A stretch of DNA of 64,000 bases from Flavobacterium sp. 102 (GCF_003634615.1 NZ_RBKX01000001.1:3100001-3164000); one strand, 5' to 3'. Positions 51,915-61,641 are shown, counted from the stretch's first letter. Translations and numbers: made by a program. The notes: generated by a model from the sequence alone, not told the origin.

Positions 51915-53288
51915 ATGAAAAAATATATAGTGAAAACTGTAATGATTGGTTGGTTGGCAATAACAACAACCTCAGCCCAAAACAAAATCAGCTGGCTGCG
52001 TTACGACGATGACTTTACCACACTAAAAAAAGACACCGTTAAAAAGGGATTAGATAAAGTAAAGTACATCTCCTTAGGAAACAACAACAACATCTCTTTT
52101 GGTGGCGAATTTCGCGATCAGCTGCAGTACTATGATAACCTTAATTTTGGCGATGTTCCTCCAACCTATGCCAAAACCGATGTCTTCCAACACCTACGCC
52201 GAATTATGATACATACCAATATAGAACTGGGAAATCATTTTCGCTTTTTCATGCAGCTAAACCACACCTCGCGAGATTTTAATGACAATCCTGTGACACC
52301 CGAAATTGATGAAAACCAACTCAGCCTCCATCAAGCCTTTGGCGAATTGAAATTAACCCATTGGAATTTCCGTTTAGGACAGCAGGAAATATTCTACGGC
52401 AATCATCGTTTAATCACTTTCAGAGAAGGACCCAATACCCGTCAGGCTTTTGATGGATTGGTCATAAAAAGAAAATTTAAAAAGGGTACGCTTGACTTCT
52501 TTGCCGTTTCTAAAGTCATTTCAAAACAATATGTCTTTGATGATGAAAGCATGCACGATGGCTTATTAGGAATTTATGGCACACAGTTCTATGCCAATCA
52601 CAAACTTGGGTTGGACTACTATTTGGTCAACTTTCAATCACGTAACAGAATGTACAATTATCAAGCGGGGTACGAAAACAGACAAACCGGCGGTATCCGC
52701 TTCTTTTCCAACTTAAAAACTGTAAACTTTGAATTCGAAGGAGCATACCAAACAGGGACATTCAATGACCTAACCATTGCGGCCTATACTGTCTTAGCAG
52801 ATATAAACCTTTCCGTATTCCCTTCAAAAAAAGGAGTAATTGGATTCGCTGCAAATATAGCTTCCGGAGACAAAGACAATACTGATGATAAATTGAATAC
52901 TTATAATTTATTATACGCCAAACCGGCTTATGGCCTGGTAGCACCAATCGGAGCCACCAATATGGTCAGTTTGTCTCCTTATTTGAAAATCAATCCGATA
53001 CAAAAGCTGAATGTCTTGGCGCAAGTATTTTTCTTGGGAAGAAACAGCAACCAAGACGGTACCTATTCCCCGGGGATGGTTCAAAACCGTCCTACACCCA
53101 ATGCGTTTTTAGCTTCAGACAAGAAAACATTGGGACAACTCTATGTCATGGAAACTACCTACCAGCAAACAAAAAAATTATCTTTATCTTTGGATACATC
53201 TTATTCCAAAGCAGGAAGTTACCCTAAAGCTACAGGGAATGGTGCTGATATTCTATATCTGTCCCTTAAATCAACGTTTAGATTTTAA
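51915..53288 (+). CDS. Alginate-export-type outer-membrane beta-barrel
   Basis: A 457-residue protein with a signal peptide (VKTVMIGWLAITTTSA-QN) and repeated amphipathic strands (for example FRLGQQEIFYGNHRLI, GVIGFAANIASGDKD, LSLSLDTSYSKAGSY), ending in aromatic F as outer-membrane barrels do. It matches the alginate_export family. It lies 13 bases past the CYTH gene. It probably moves a small solute or glycan across the outer membrane. Confidence 0.82.
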   Translation: MKKYIVKTVMIGWLAITTTSAQNKISWLRYDDDFTTLKKDTVKKGLDKVKYISLGNNNNISFGGEFRDQLQYYDNLNFGDVPPTYAKTDVFQHLRRIMIHTNIELGNHFRFFMQLNHTSRDFNDNPVTPEIDENQLSLHQAFGELKLTHWNFRLGQQEIFYGNHRLITFREGPNTRQAFDGLVIKRKFKKGTLDFFAVSKVISKQYVFDDESMHDGLLGIYGTQFYANHKLGLDYYLVNFQSRNRMYNYQAGYENRQTGGIRFFSNLKTVNFEFEGAYQTGTFNDLTIAAYTVLADINLSVFPSKKGVIGFAANIASGDKDNTDDKLNTYNLLYAKPAYGLVAPIGATNMVSLSPYLKINPIQKLNVLAQVFFLGRNSNQDGTYSPGMVQNRPTPNAFLASDKKTLGQLYVMETTYQQTKKLSLSLDTSYSKAGSYPKATGNGADILYLSLKSTFRF

Positions 53289-53414
53289 TATGTTTAAAGC
53301 ATTAATTTGTGACTAAAAACAAATCATTTTAAAAACAGAACAACCCAAAAAAATCATAAACTTAACTGTCCGTTCATGACACTTTATTGTCAGTAAGACA
53401 CAAAACAGCTACTA

Positions 53415-53422
53415 TACCTTTG
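53415..53422 (+). promoter_or_regulatory. TAnnTTTG -7 box for the acyltransferase gene
   Basis: TACCTTTG, 32 bases before the ATG. Confidence 0.5.
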
Positions 53423-53453
53423 CACTATTATTTTAAAATTAAAACAAAAAATC

Positions 53454-54593
53454 ATGCAAGAAAGACGATACGACCTCGATTGGCTGAGAGTAATAGCCAT
53501 CTTACTGTTACACCTGTTTCACTGTGCCATGCCATTCATTGCAGAGTGGGACTGGCACTTAAAAAACAAAGAAACGAGTTACTTGGTGTTAGAATGCAAT
53601 TACTTTTTGTCACGTTGGCGCATGCCAATATTGTTTTTCATCTCAGGTATCGGAACCATCTTTGTACTTAATCAGAAATCTGTTTTACATTTCATTTGGC
53701 AAAGAACAAAGCGACTATTAATTCCGTTGCTTTTCGGTATGCTGATGATAGTTCCGGCGCAAGTCTATTTTGAAAGAATATATAAAGGGGCAAACTACAC
53801 TTCTTACCTTGATTTTTACCCTTCTATTTTTACCACAACCGTTTATCCTGAAGGGAATCTAAGTTGGCACCATCTTTGGTTTATAGCCTATCTATTCGTT
53901 TATTCCTTACTTGCTATACCCTTTATTCTTTTTTTTAAGTCGGCAAAGGGAATAACTTTCACCAATAAGGTAGCCACTTTATGTGATAAGATTGGCATGA
54001 TTGGATTTGGTGTAATCCTTGCCATAGCCGGCTTCTTGTATTTTTTGTATCCTAATGAAACTCATGCCTTTGTTGATGATTGGGCAGGCTTTACAAAATA
54101 TTTCTTGTACTTTATATTTGGTGCTTTCATCGGTATTAATCCTATTTTTTGGAAGAATTTGGAGCATAGTAGAAAACTAAATTTGAAAATTGCCTTTTTT
54201 AGTATGCTGCTCATCAACTATCTACGTTGGAATGATAAAGAACCTATTTGGGCCATTGATACTCCAAATGTGTTGTTTCTATCATTGTTGGTATTAAGCG
54301 CATGGTTTTGGGTAATCGCATTCTTAGGGTATGCCAAAAAATATTTAAACTTTACTAATAAATTTTTGCAATTTGCTAATGAGGCTATTTACCCGTTTTA
54401 CATTTTGCACCAAACATTCATAGTAATAATTGCTTACTACATTATCCAAACACAAGACGATATACTTAGTAAATACCTGTTTTTAACTTTTGTTTCTTTT
54501 ATTCTGTCATTCGGTTTTTATGTGTTTTTAATCAAACCCTACAAGATAACCAGATTCTTGTTTGGGATGAAAACCCATCAGGATAAAAAATAG
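53454..54593 (+). CDS. Membrane acyltransferase (acyltransferase 3 family)
   Basis: A 379-residue protein with about ten hydrophobic helices. It starts with RRYDLDWLRVIAILLLHLFH, the family signature, and has RTKRLLIPLLFG near 83 and FANEAIYPFYILHQTFIVI near 305. These proteins acylate cell-envelope glycans or small molecules. The substrate is unknown. Monocistronic. Confidence 0.88.
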   Translation: MQERRYDLDWLRVIAILLLHLFHCAMPFIAEWDWHLKNKETSYLVLECNYFLSRWRMPILFFISGIGTIFVLNQKSVLHFIWQRTKRLLIPLLFGMLMIVPAQVYFERIYKGANYTSYLDFYPSIFTTTVYPEGNLSWHHLWFIAYLFVYSLLAIPFILFFKSAKGITFTNKVATLCDKIGMIGFGVILAIAGFLYFLYPNETHAFVDDWAGFTKYFLYFIFGAFIGINPIFWKNLEHSRKLNLKIAFFSMLLINYLRWNDKEPIWAIDTPNVLFLSLLVLSAWFWVIAFLGYAKKYLNFTNKFLQFANEAIYPFYILHQTFIVIIAYYIIQTQDDILSKYLFLTFVSFILSFGFYVFLIKPYKITRFLFGMKTHQDKK

Positions 54594-54792
54594 AGCGGCT
54601 CCGGATTTTTTATTATTTAAAAGAAGTAAGAACATTAACTACAGGAAATTAATTTTGTAACGAACTGTATTATAATTCATTCCGTCAAAAATTTGTAATT
54701 TAGTCATTATTATGCTACTTTCTTGTAACATTGGTCAGTCAAAACAAACTAACTGAGCATCTTATAAACCTAACCTGATAACGTGTTAAACC

Positions 54793-55800
54793 ATGAAAAA
54801 ATATCTATTCTTTCTTTCATTAAGCTTGCTGTTACTTAGTACTCAATACTCAATAGCACAAAGCTGTGGTACGCGACAATTAAACCCTGAAATCGCCTAT
54901 TTCCTAAAATTGATTGGCTATCAGGATTTGACACTGGAACAACTGCGCAAAATGCCCATTGAGCAAATTAAATTTGCAGGACCACCCGCCATGCCCTATC
55001 CTAAAACCGATGTGCAGCGAATTAAAATAACCGCCGACAGTATTCCTGTCTTGGTTTTCAATCCAACCCATGGCAAAAACCTTCCTGTAATTATCAATTA
55101 CCATGGTGGCGGATTCATCTCGCCTTTGTTACCCTCTTTGGAACAGCCTTTATGGCAGGAAGCCAAAAACTTAGAAGCCATTGTCTTCGCCATTGATTAC
55201 AGAGTAGCACCCGAACACAAATTCCCTGCGGCAGTAAACGACAGTTACAACGCATTCAAATGGATTGCCGAACATGGTAGTGAATTTGGAGGAGATATCA
55301 ATCGTATAGTTTTAGAAGGCAATAGTGCCGGTGCGAATCTCGTTGCTGTAATTGCTCAAAAAGCAAAAAAAGAAGGGATTAGTAACAAAATAAAACTACA
55401 AGTAATGAACGGGCTTCCTATTGACTTGAGCCCAAAAAACATGGAAACCTCCGCTTCTTATCAGGAAAATGCCGTGGGCTACTTTCAAACCAAAGCAGCC
55501 TGTTATTTTGCGTTAGAAACTTATGCGCCGGGACAGTTCAACAATCCAGAAGTTTCACCAATACTTACCGAAGATTTAAAAGGCTTACCACCTGCCGTAA
55601 TTATTAACGCAGAATTTGATCCGCTTAGAGATGATGGGATTTTGTACGCGGCTAAATTAAGGAAATCAGGTGTTAAGGTTTGGGAGAAATGCTTTCCGGG
55701 TCAAATTCACTGCTTAATTGGATTATTGCCCGAAGCCAAAGAACTAAAGGAATATGAAGCGATAGTTAAAGCCGCAATGATGGAGTGTTTTAAAAAATAA
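54793..55800 (+). CDS. Exported alpha/beta hydrolase, HSL-type
   Basis: A 335-residue esterase-like protein with a signal peptide (LFFLSLSLLLLSTQYSIA-QS). The HSL-family motif YHGGGF is near residue 104, the nucleophile elbow GNSAGANL near 177 (S in NSAG rather than DSAG), Asp in AEFDPLRDD near 280 and His in GQIHCLIG near 308. So the catalytic triad looks complete. It probably cleaves short-chain esters in the periplasm. Confidence 0.87.
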   Translation: MKKYLFFLSLSLLLLSTQYSIAQSCGTRQLNPEIAYFLKLIGYQDLTLEQLRKMPIEQIKFAGPPAMPYPKTDVQRIKITADSIPVLVFNPTHGKNLPVIINYHGGGFISPLLPSLEQPLWQEAKNLEAIVFAIDYRVAPEHKFPAAVNDSYNAFKWIAEHGSEFGGDINRIVLEGNSAGANLVAVIAQKAKKEGISNKIKLQVMNGLPIDLSPKNMETSASYQENAVGYFQTKAACYFALETYAPGQFNNPEVSPILTEDLKGLPPAVIINAEFDPLRDDGILYAAKLRKSGVKVWEKCFPGQIHCLIGLLPEAKELKEYEAIVKAAMMECFKK

Positions 55801-55831
55801 TCGTACAGTATTTCTATTCTACAATTCGTAT

Positions 55832-55945
55832 GGTAGCCATTACACGGATTGCAAGTAGAGCATCTAATGCCTTTGATTGTCAGGTAAGCAAGAACCTACT
55901 ATAGCGTAACCCTTTCCCACTTAATCTTAAAACCTGTTCAATATT
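55832..55945 (+). pseudogene. Remnant of the small regulator-like gene of 11.7 kb
   Basis: The sequence TGGTAGCC-(gap)-CACGGATTGCAAGTAGA-CAT-TAATGCCT-TGATTGTC-GGTAAGCAAGAACC and a further TCTTAAAAC-TGTTCAATATT matches the end of the gene at 11678-11884 and its downstream region. Two dozen bases or so are missing before CACGGATTGC. No start or full frame remains. Confidence 0.8.
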
Positions 55946-56155
55946 TAACACGCTACAAAAAAACATAATCAATTACCGGTACCTTTATTTCAGTATAGGT
56001 TAGTATAATTACATTTGGATTTATTTAATACACTGTATCACTATTTTAGGACTAGTCAACAATTGAAATAGTCGGAGTTTAAGAAGTAGATTAAGTGTAG
56101 AAAATAATTGTAATCGCTTTTTCAGAAGCTTCTCGAGAACTCTTGTACCAGCTAA
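55946..56155. other. Unassigned AT-rich gap
   Basis: No gene, repeat or terminator that I can support. Confidence 0.4.
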
Positions 56156-56398
56156 TTAGCGGAAGACCAAATTGAAACCGTACTCTGAAATGACAAGTTT
56201 GTGGGTAGTGCCAAACAGTAGGTTTTTGTTAATCATCTCTTGGGTTTCTTCGTGCGAAGGGAAAGCCAGTTCAAAAAGACCGGGATTCAGGTCAAAAAAT
56301 AAAGCAGGATCTTCTAATTTTTCTCCTTTATAAAAATACTCTAACACCAATGGGTTATCGATGCTTTGACAATACTCTAAAACAGTAGTTACAGACAT
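56156..56398 (-). CDS. Small acidic protein of unknown function
   Basis: An 80-residue protein with no membrane span or known motif: VTTVLEYCQSIDNPLVLEYFYKG, then a beta-like end GFNLVFR. It stands alone between the remnant above and the divergent membrane-protein genes. Confidence 0.5.
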   Translation of the reverse strand: MSVTTVLEYCQSIDNPLVLEYFYKGEKLEDPALFFDLNPGLFELAFPSHEETQEMINKNLLFGTTHKLVISEYGFNLVFR

Positions 56399-56706
56399 AG
56401 GTTTAAGTTGTTATGGTTTGGGACTATAAAAATAGTGTATTTTCTAATGCCAAAGTGTTAAAGAAGCTGCGACAGGGTGTTAAAAAAAACAGTAGTTCAT
56501 CGATAATAGAAATACATTTTGAATAAGAAACCTTGGAACTTTCAGGTTGGGCAGTACTGAAAATGAGCAGAAGAGAAATATATCAATACCTACATAGGAT
56601 GACACCTTGTATAAGTGCTACGCTAAAAAAATATGGTGCTAAAATCCAAAAACAAAAAAGTCATATTTCAAAGAAAATAATATATTTACAATTCAAAGCC
56701 AAAACC
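56399..56706. other. Intergenic region, 308 bp
   Basis: The frame of the next gene is open back to 56533 with poor codon use; I place that gene's start at 56707, so this gap is non-coding. No promoter box is certain. Confidence 0.4.
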
Positions 56707-57186
56707 ATGACTGCCGAAACCTATCAAAAAATAGCCAAAGTATTTTTAATAATTCCTCTAATAGCCGGTTTGCTTACTATAGTAGAACAGTTTTTACCGT
56801 TGCAAAAAGTGACTACAATTGTAGAGAGCAAAAGGATAAGCGAGAGCACAAAATCGGGTCTTACCTACTCTATTGATTTCTCAGATAACAACGACCAGTT
56901 TATCCCCGAGATTTATAATCAAGTAAAGCAAGGCGATAAAGTAAACTTGGAAATACTATATTTTACCAAAGAAGTAAAGACATTGCAATTGCCCGAAAGT
57001 GGGATTGTTTTGGAGAATAGCACTAATGAGGTTTATTTTCAGTTGGGGATAGCGTTGGTTTTTGTTGTTTTCAGTGGGTACTTTTTGCGTAAAAATTTCT
57101 TTACCAATAAAAATTACCGATATATCGTTATCCTATGTTTGATAGGAATAGTGACGCTTATCAGGATAATCAGTTTAAACTTTTAA
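56707..57186 (+). CDS. Small membrane protein with three helices
   Basis: From ATG 56707 the product is 159 residues: an N-terminal helix (VFLIIPLIAGLLTIVEQFL), a soluble periplasmic-like part with TYSIDFSDNNDQFIPEI, and two C-terminal helices (LGIALVFVVFSGYFL, YIVILCLIGIVTLIRII). The layout resembles DUF3592-type proteins. It lies 10 bases before the Tim44-like gene, so the two share a transcript. Confidence 0.6.
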   Translation: MTAETYQKIAKVFLIIPLIAGLLTIVEQFLPLQKVTTIVESKRISESTKSGLTYSIDFSDNNDQFIPEIYNQVKQGDKVNLEILYFTKEVKTLQLPESGIVLENSTNEVYFQLGIALVFVVFSGYFLRKNFFTNKNYRYIVILCLIGIVTLIRIISLNF

Positions 57187-57196
57187 ATCATAAAAT

Positions 57197-57913
57197 ATGT
57201 CTAGAAAAGAATGGTTGATTTTGCTTACTGTGGTGGTGATACTATTTACCATAGATCCTGTTTATGCCGGTCCGGGTGGTACCGTAGCCAAAGCATTTTT
57301 TAAAACATGGTGGGGAAAACTGATTCTCATTGTGCTCACCATAGTGCTTTTGCCTTTAATTATCTACATCAGATTAATTGAATTTAGAAAAGCCCGAAAG
57401 ATTAAGAAAGTCTTGGCGCAACTGAGCGTCCAACACAAATCATTTCACTGGTTGCAACTGCACAAAGAATTTTCTAATATCATCAGAAGGGTTTACAACG
57501 CTTGGTCTGAAGAAGATTTAAGTGAAGTAAAAAATTATGTAAACCATTGGTATTGGCAAAACCAACAAGCCGTATTTTTAGACCAATGGAAAAAGGAAAA
57601 CCTCAAAAATGTATCTAATTTAAAAGAGATCTCCAAAATAAAACCGTTGTACTTAGAACTAACCGAAGACCCTAACTTGGAAGGTTCCAGAATTGCCATT
57701 GCAATCAACGTGATTGCCCAAGATTATTTGGTAGACCGCGATACGCAAAAGGTCGTGCAAGGCAAATCGGGGTATGACGATTTAGAATATGTATGGTTTT
57801 TAGAATACACCGAAGGCAAATGGCTTTTAGACGATATCCAAGAAGGCGGCCTTTCGCTTGAAATTGCCAAAACACCCGATGTGATTCCGGAGAGTATTGG
57901 CGTGACATTGTAA
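57197..57913 (+). CDS. Tim44-like domain membrane protein
   Basis: A 238-residue protein with a signal or anchor segment (LILLTVVVILFTIDPVYA), a second hydrophobic helix at about residues 41-58, and a Tim44-like domain from about 80 to 230 (YNAWSEEDLSEVKNYV...DYLVDRDTQKVVQG...YVWFLEYTEGKWLLDDI). In bacteria such proteins may hold lipids or protein partners at the membrane. It pairs with the membrane protein just upstream. Confidence 0.8.
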   Translation: MSRKEWLILLTVVVILFTIDPVYAGPGGTVAKAFFKTWWGKLILIVLTIVLLPLIIYIRLIEFRKARKIKKVLAQLSVQHKSFHWLQLHKEFSNIIRRVYNAWSEEDLSEVKNYVNHWYWQNQQAVFLDQWKKENLKNVSNLKEISKIKPLYLELTEDPNLEGSRIAIAINVIAQDYLVDRDTQKVVQGKSGYDDLEYVWFLEYTEGKWLLDDIQEGGLSLEIAKTPDVIPESIGVTL

Positions 57914-57943
57914 GGACAGGTTGCGAATTGTCTATAAGTTGCA

Positions 57944-58498
57944 TTAATGACAATAATCCACTTTAAAGTAATTTTGGAGAAATAAAGTAAGATGATTTTC
58001 AATTGCCGCTTGGTCATCTTTGAATGGCACAAAGAAGAAAGGCACAAATTTCATGTAGGACTCCAGCGCTGCCTCAACCTCAGCATCAGGAAGTAATAGC
58101 TTATTGTTTTTAGCCTCCTCAATAAGCGGGCGAATACTACTTAATTTATAGTCATTGATATGCTGCTGTGTCACACTTTTCAAGTGGATAATTTTTCTCA
58201 GGTCAAAGTAAAAAGTACTGTGAAATTGAGAAAGGTATCCGATGGTAACATTGTAGGTTTTGATTAGTTTTAAGACAGGATTCTCAACATTAGATTGGGC
58301 AACAGTCAATAAATCTTTTAAGGTATCATACATAAAATGCAAACAGGCTAACAAAAGTTCGTCTTTGGTCTTGAAATGAAAGTACAATGCCTTTTTGGGT
58401 ATACGAAGCCGAATCGAAATTTCAGCTAAAGTCAAACTCTTAATGCCATACCTTTTTATAAAAGTGGCTGTTTTTTCTATTATTTGCGCTCTTTCCAT
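57944..58498 (-). CDS. TetR family regulator
   Basis: A 184-residue TetR protein; ATG 58498 is taken as start because the first codon of the longer frame is TTG with no other support. The DNA-binding region is SLTLAEISIRLRIPKKALYFHFKTKDEL. The gene lies 12 bases past the stop of the DUF417 gene, so it appears to be the second gene of that operon, possibly an autoregulated pair. Confidence 0.88.
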   Translation of the reverse strand: MERAQIIEKTATFIKRYGIKSLTLAEISIRLRIPKKALYFHFKTKDELLLACLHFMYDTLKDLLTVAQSNVENPVLKLIKTYNVTIGYLSQFHSTFYFDLRKIIHLKSVTQQHINDYKLSSIRPLIEEAKNNKLLLPDAEVEAALESYMKFVPFFFVPFKDDQAAIENHLTLFLQNYFKVDYCH

Positions 58499-58510
58499 CA
58501 AAATTTAATC

Positions 58511-59092
58511 TTAGGCCCATCTTTCCTTGTATAAAATTCGTTTGGCACTATCTGCGGCACAAATTAGACCAGCGGCTAACATAATAATATCCTTTAAAAC
58601 CAATCGTCCCGCGGCTGACAAATAAGGAAATCCATATTCGGGTGTCGGAAAATCACCACCAAGATTGGGAACATATACTTCGGGCGTCGTGATTAAAAAG
58701 GTCAGAGTGACTATAGACATTCCAAAGGTCAGCAGTCCGCCAATCATTCCGATTTTATCAAACCAAATGCCCATTAAAGTTAATAGACCGATTAACACAA
58801 TTACAGCTCCTAATCCGTAAGCGAAAAGATAGGTATTGTTTGCCTTATGCCAATCCACATTCTTTTGAACCGTTTTCCCTTCAGGATTTTTATAATCTTG
58901 GTATTCCTGTACTTCTTTAGTATAAAAGAAAGACATCAAAGGACTGTGAACCACAAAGGGTACAATACCTTCTGCTTCATATTGGAACACTTTTAATCCG
59001 CCAATCCAAACCATTACGACAAAGATAGAGATTCGGCTTAAGTTGATAAAGTGGGATTGACTATTCGCTAAGAATTTAATTAGTTTTTTCAT
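58511..59092 (-). CDS. DUF417 (YkgB/RclC-like) membrane protein
   Basis: A 193-residue protein with four helices (ISIFVVMVWIGGLKVFQYE, YGLGAVIVLIGLLTLMGIW, GGLLTFGMSIVTLTFLITT, LVLKDIIMLAAGLICAA). The first helix and FVVHSPLMSFFYT fit DUF417. RclC of E. coli, a relative, helps in reactive chlorine resistance. It is followed by a TetR gene on the same strand. Confidence 0.85.
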   Translation of the reverse strand: MKKLIKFLANSQSHFINLSRISIFVVMVWIGGLKVFQYEAEGIVPFVVHSPLMSFFYTKEVQEYQDYKNPEGKTVQKNVDWHKANNTYLFAYGLGAVIVLIGLLTLMGIWFDKIGMIGGLLTFGMSIVTLTFLITTPEVYVPNLGGDFPTPEYGFPYLSAAGRLVLKDIIMLAAGLICAADSAKRILYKERWA

Positions 59093-59175
59093 ATCATTTT
59101 TATAATAGACGCTGTTCTTTTAGTTTTCATGATAATCTGGCAAAAGATAACTCTTTTATTGACAAGTTGAGCAAA

Positions 59176-59199
59176 AAAACACCGCCTGAGCGGTGTTTT
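59176..59199 (-). terminator. Terminator of the sigma-54 operon
   Basis: AAAACACCGC, loop CTGA, then GCGGTGTTTT. On the minus strand a T-run follows, so it ends the operon reading from 61.6 kb. It may also function on the other strand. Confidence 0.82.
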
Positions 59200-59254
59200 C
59201 AACCAATTAACTAATCAACCTAAGTAATCTAAAAATAACTTGTCAAAAAAGAGT

Positions 59255-59668
59255 TTAGTTTTTCGGATTCTCCTTGTTTATCTTTAGTAATAACTTCTTT
59301 TTAAGTTTACTGTAAATCGAAAAATGCTGTTCAATTCTGTCTCTAAAGGCAAGATGCATGACCATATAATAATTGTCACATTGCATATCTTGACATTCTA
59401 CATACCCTTCAAATTGTATCCCAAGAGCAAAAAGTTCTTTCTTTATTTGATTGTTTTCATTTTTTAGCAATCTTAACTTCTCAATAATATTATTGTATTT
59501 TGATTGATAAGAAGCATCAACATCGTTCAAAATAGAAATGAATAAATTTTGACAAAACTCAATTTCTACAGTGACTATATTCAGTTCTTCTGTCCAACTG
59601 ATAAAATCCTTGTCGATGAAAATATTTTCCAAATCACAGGCTTTAAAATTATTTTGCGTCTTTTTCAT
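59255..59668 (-). CDS. Small coiled-coil protein
   Basis: A 137-residue, mainly helical protein with heptad-like segments (NIIEKLRLLKNENNQIKKEL) and Cys residues in VECQDMQCDN. No family known to me. It is the last gene of the sigma-54 operon, 18 bases after the GreA/B-like gene. Confidence 0.55.
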   Translation of the reverse strand: MKKTQNNFKACDLENIFIDKDFISWTEELNIVTVEIEFCQNLFISILNDVDASYQSKYNNIIEKLRLLKNENNQIKKELFALGIQFEGYVECQDMQCDNYYMVMHLAFRDRIEQHFSIYSKLKKKLLLKINKENPKN

Positions 59669-59686
59669 TCTATTTGGTATTTAAGG

Positions 59687-60079
59687 TTAATTATCTTGAT
59701 CCACTTGAATTATCCTGATAGTATTCGGTCCCGATGGGAACTGCCACTCCACTACATCATCTTGTGAGTAGCCAAATAAAGCAAGTCCCATTGGTGATAG
59801 TATGGATAACTTATTTTGAGCAATATCACTTTGCTCCGGTGAAACAATCTTGAATCTCTTTCTGAATAAATCCGCAATAACAAAAGTTACAGTTGAATTT
59901 AAACGTACAGCGTCGCTGGGCATATCGGCTGAAGAGAGCAATTTGGCAGACTTCAACTCAGTCAATAATTTTTCGATGGCTATTTTCTGTGCTCTATCGG
60001 CTGCTTTTGCCTCCTTTGAGGTTATCTTCTTGACTATTTCATACTCTTTTTTTTCTACTACTAATCCTCCGTATTTCAT
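59687..60079 (-). CDS. GreA/GreB C-terminal-domain protein
   Basis: A 130-residue protein. The C-terminal half (RLNSTVTFVIADLFRKRFKIV and LSILSPMGLALFGYSQDDVVEW) is the FKBP-like domain shared by GreA, GreB and Rnk. The N-terminal half (KEAKAADRAQKIAIEKLLTEL) is a short helix pair and may not form the long coiled coil of GreA, so it is closer to Rnk-type RNA-polymerase-binding factors. Third gene of the sigma-54 operon. Confidence 0.82.
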   Translation of the reverse strand: MKYGGLVVEKKEYEIVKKITSKEAKAADRAQKIAIEKLLTELKSAKLLSSADMPSDAVRLNSTVTFVIADLFRKRFKIVSPEQSDIAQNKLSILSPMGLALFGYSQDDVVEWQFPSGPNTIRIIQVDQDN

Positions 60080-60104
60080 ATCTCATTATTTTGTAAATTA
60101 CTGT

Positions 60105-61379
60105 TTAAGGGAAAATTCCTCTTTGCTTGTATGCGGTTTCAATTCGGGTGATCGCCAAAATGAAAGCGGCAGAACGCCAATCTATATTACCTTCTTTCAC
60201 AATAGATTCCACTTTTCTAAATACCTCGGTCATCTTTTTTTCTAACTTGCTCATTACCTCTTCCAAATGCCATATTTCACCATTTCGGTTTTGAAGCCAT
60301 TCAAAATAGCTACCAATTACGCCACCCGAATTGCATAAAATATCAGGGATAATAATGATGTCTTTATTCAATAATATAGCTTCACCTTCTGCATCTGTTG
60401 GTCCGTTGGCTCCTTCCGCAACAAGATTAGCTTTAATCTTATAGGCGTTATCGCTTGTAATTTGATTTCCCATGGCAGCAGGTATGAGAATATTGCAATC
60501 CAAACCAAAAAAATCAGCAGCAGAAATTTCTTTAGCACCGTTAAAACCTTTTATAGACCCTTTTCGCGGTTTACAATGATTGTGTAAATCAACGACATCA
60601 ATACCTTCTTTATGGTACAATGTCGCATGAGCATCTTGTACCCCAATTAAAACAGCGCCTTCTCCGCTTAAAAAATGAGAGACCCAATACCCAACATTTC
60701 CAAAACCTTGTACTATAAATGTTTTTCCTTTCAGGCTTTCATTTTTACTTTGATACCATAACTTGATATTCAAAAAAACTCCAAAACCGGTCGCCCTGTC
60801 CCTGCCCTCGAGCCCTCCTGAACCAACCGGTTTACCGGTTACGACATGTTTACTTCTGGACCTTTCTGAGGCAGACTTTGTTGACATGTAGGTGTCGGCA
60901 ATCCACGCCATCGTTTGTTCATTGGTGTTTACATCAGGAGCCGGAATATCATATTCTGGTCCAATATTATCGCCCAAAGCATAAGTAAACCTTCTACTGA
61001 TTCGCTCTAATTCTGAAAGAGAATAGTCCCTTGGATCTAATTGTATTCCTCCTTTGGCACCTCCATAAGGCAATCCTACTAAAGAGGTTTTCCAAGTCAT
61101 CCACATGGCTAAGGCTTTAGCATCGTTTATATCTAATGACGGATGATAGCGCAATCCTCCTTTGTATGGTCCTAGCACATTATTGTGTTGTACTCTGTAT
61201 CCTGTGAAAATTTTTATCTTGCCATCATCCAGCTTCACCGGAAAATGAACTACAATTTCATTGGTAGTCGCTTCCAAAATCTTTCTAATTTCAGAATCCA
61301 GTTTAATGGCATCAGCGGTTTTATTAAATTGCTGCATGACCGTATCATACATCGTCTTTTTCTCTACAATATTGTTCAT
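60105..61379 (-). CDS. Glutamate dehydrogenase (Glu/Leu/Phe/Val dehydrogenase family)
   Basis: A 424-residue protein, the length of RocG/GudB-type NAD-linked enzymes. It has the substrate-site block KTSLVGLPYGGAKGGI near residue 93, the Rossmann GFGNVG near residue 216 and ILIPAAMGNQI near 290. It interconverts glutamate and 2-oxoglutarate plus ammonia. Control by a sigma-54 promoter and NtrC-type activator fits a nitrogen or carbon stress role. Confidence 0.92.
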   Translation of the reverse strand: MNNIVEKKTMYDTVMQQFNKTADAIKLDSEIRKILEATTNEIVVHFPVKLDDGKIKIFTGYRVQHNNVLGPYKGGLRYHPSLDINDAKALAMWMTWKTSLVGLPYGGAKGGIQLDPRDYSLSELERISRRFTYALGDNIGPEYDIPAPDVNTNEQTMAWIADTYMSTKSASERSRSKHVVTGKPVGSGGLEGRDRATGFGVFLNIKLWYQSKNESLKGKTFIVQGFGNVGYWVSHFLSGEGAVLIGVQDAHATLYHKEGIDVVDLHNHCKPRKGSIKGFNGAKEISAADFFGLDCNILIPAAMGNQITSDNAYKIKANLVAEGANGPTDAEGEAILLNKDIIIIPDILCNSGGVIGSYFEWLQNRNGEIWHLEEVMSKLEKKMTEVFRKVESIVKEGNIDWRSAAFILAITRIETAYKQRGIFP

Positions 61380-61385
61380 GATTCT

Positions 61386-61610
61386 TTATTGATATTGTTC
61401 ACAGTATATTTTATTATTCTCTTCCCATTGGCAATTACCTCTATTATCACAAGAAACGCATAAGCCTTCTGTCAATGTTTTTTCTTTAGATTCATTTACT
61501 GTAATGCCTGCATTATAAGTATCTATAATTCCATTCAATAGCCCTTTAGTGCTACTGACACTTTCTAAGGTGTTATACCCATTCTTTTTAACCTCTTCTT
61601 TTAAATTCAT
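61386..61610 (-). CDS. Small Cys-rich protein, first gene of the sigma-54 operon
   Basis: The start is ATG 61610 (the longer frame starts at TTG 61616); AGGAG lies about 20 bases upstream. The product, 74 residues, ends with CVSCDNRGNCQWEENNKIYC, a four-Cys segment that could bind zinc or an iron-sulfur cluster. I know no family. It precedes gdh by 6 bases. Confidence 0.65.
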   Translation of the reverse strand: MNLKEEVKKNGYNTLESVSSTKGLLNGIIDTYNAGITVNESKEKTLTEGLCVSCDNRGNCQWEENNKIYCEQYQ

Positions 61611-61641
61611 AATCAATTAGTTTTTATTTCTATCTCCTAAA

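Noticed and set aside
53387..53671. 94-codon frame
   Set aside because: Out-of-frame overlap with the start of the acyltransferase gene, which is well supported.
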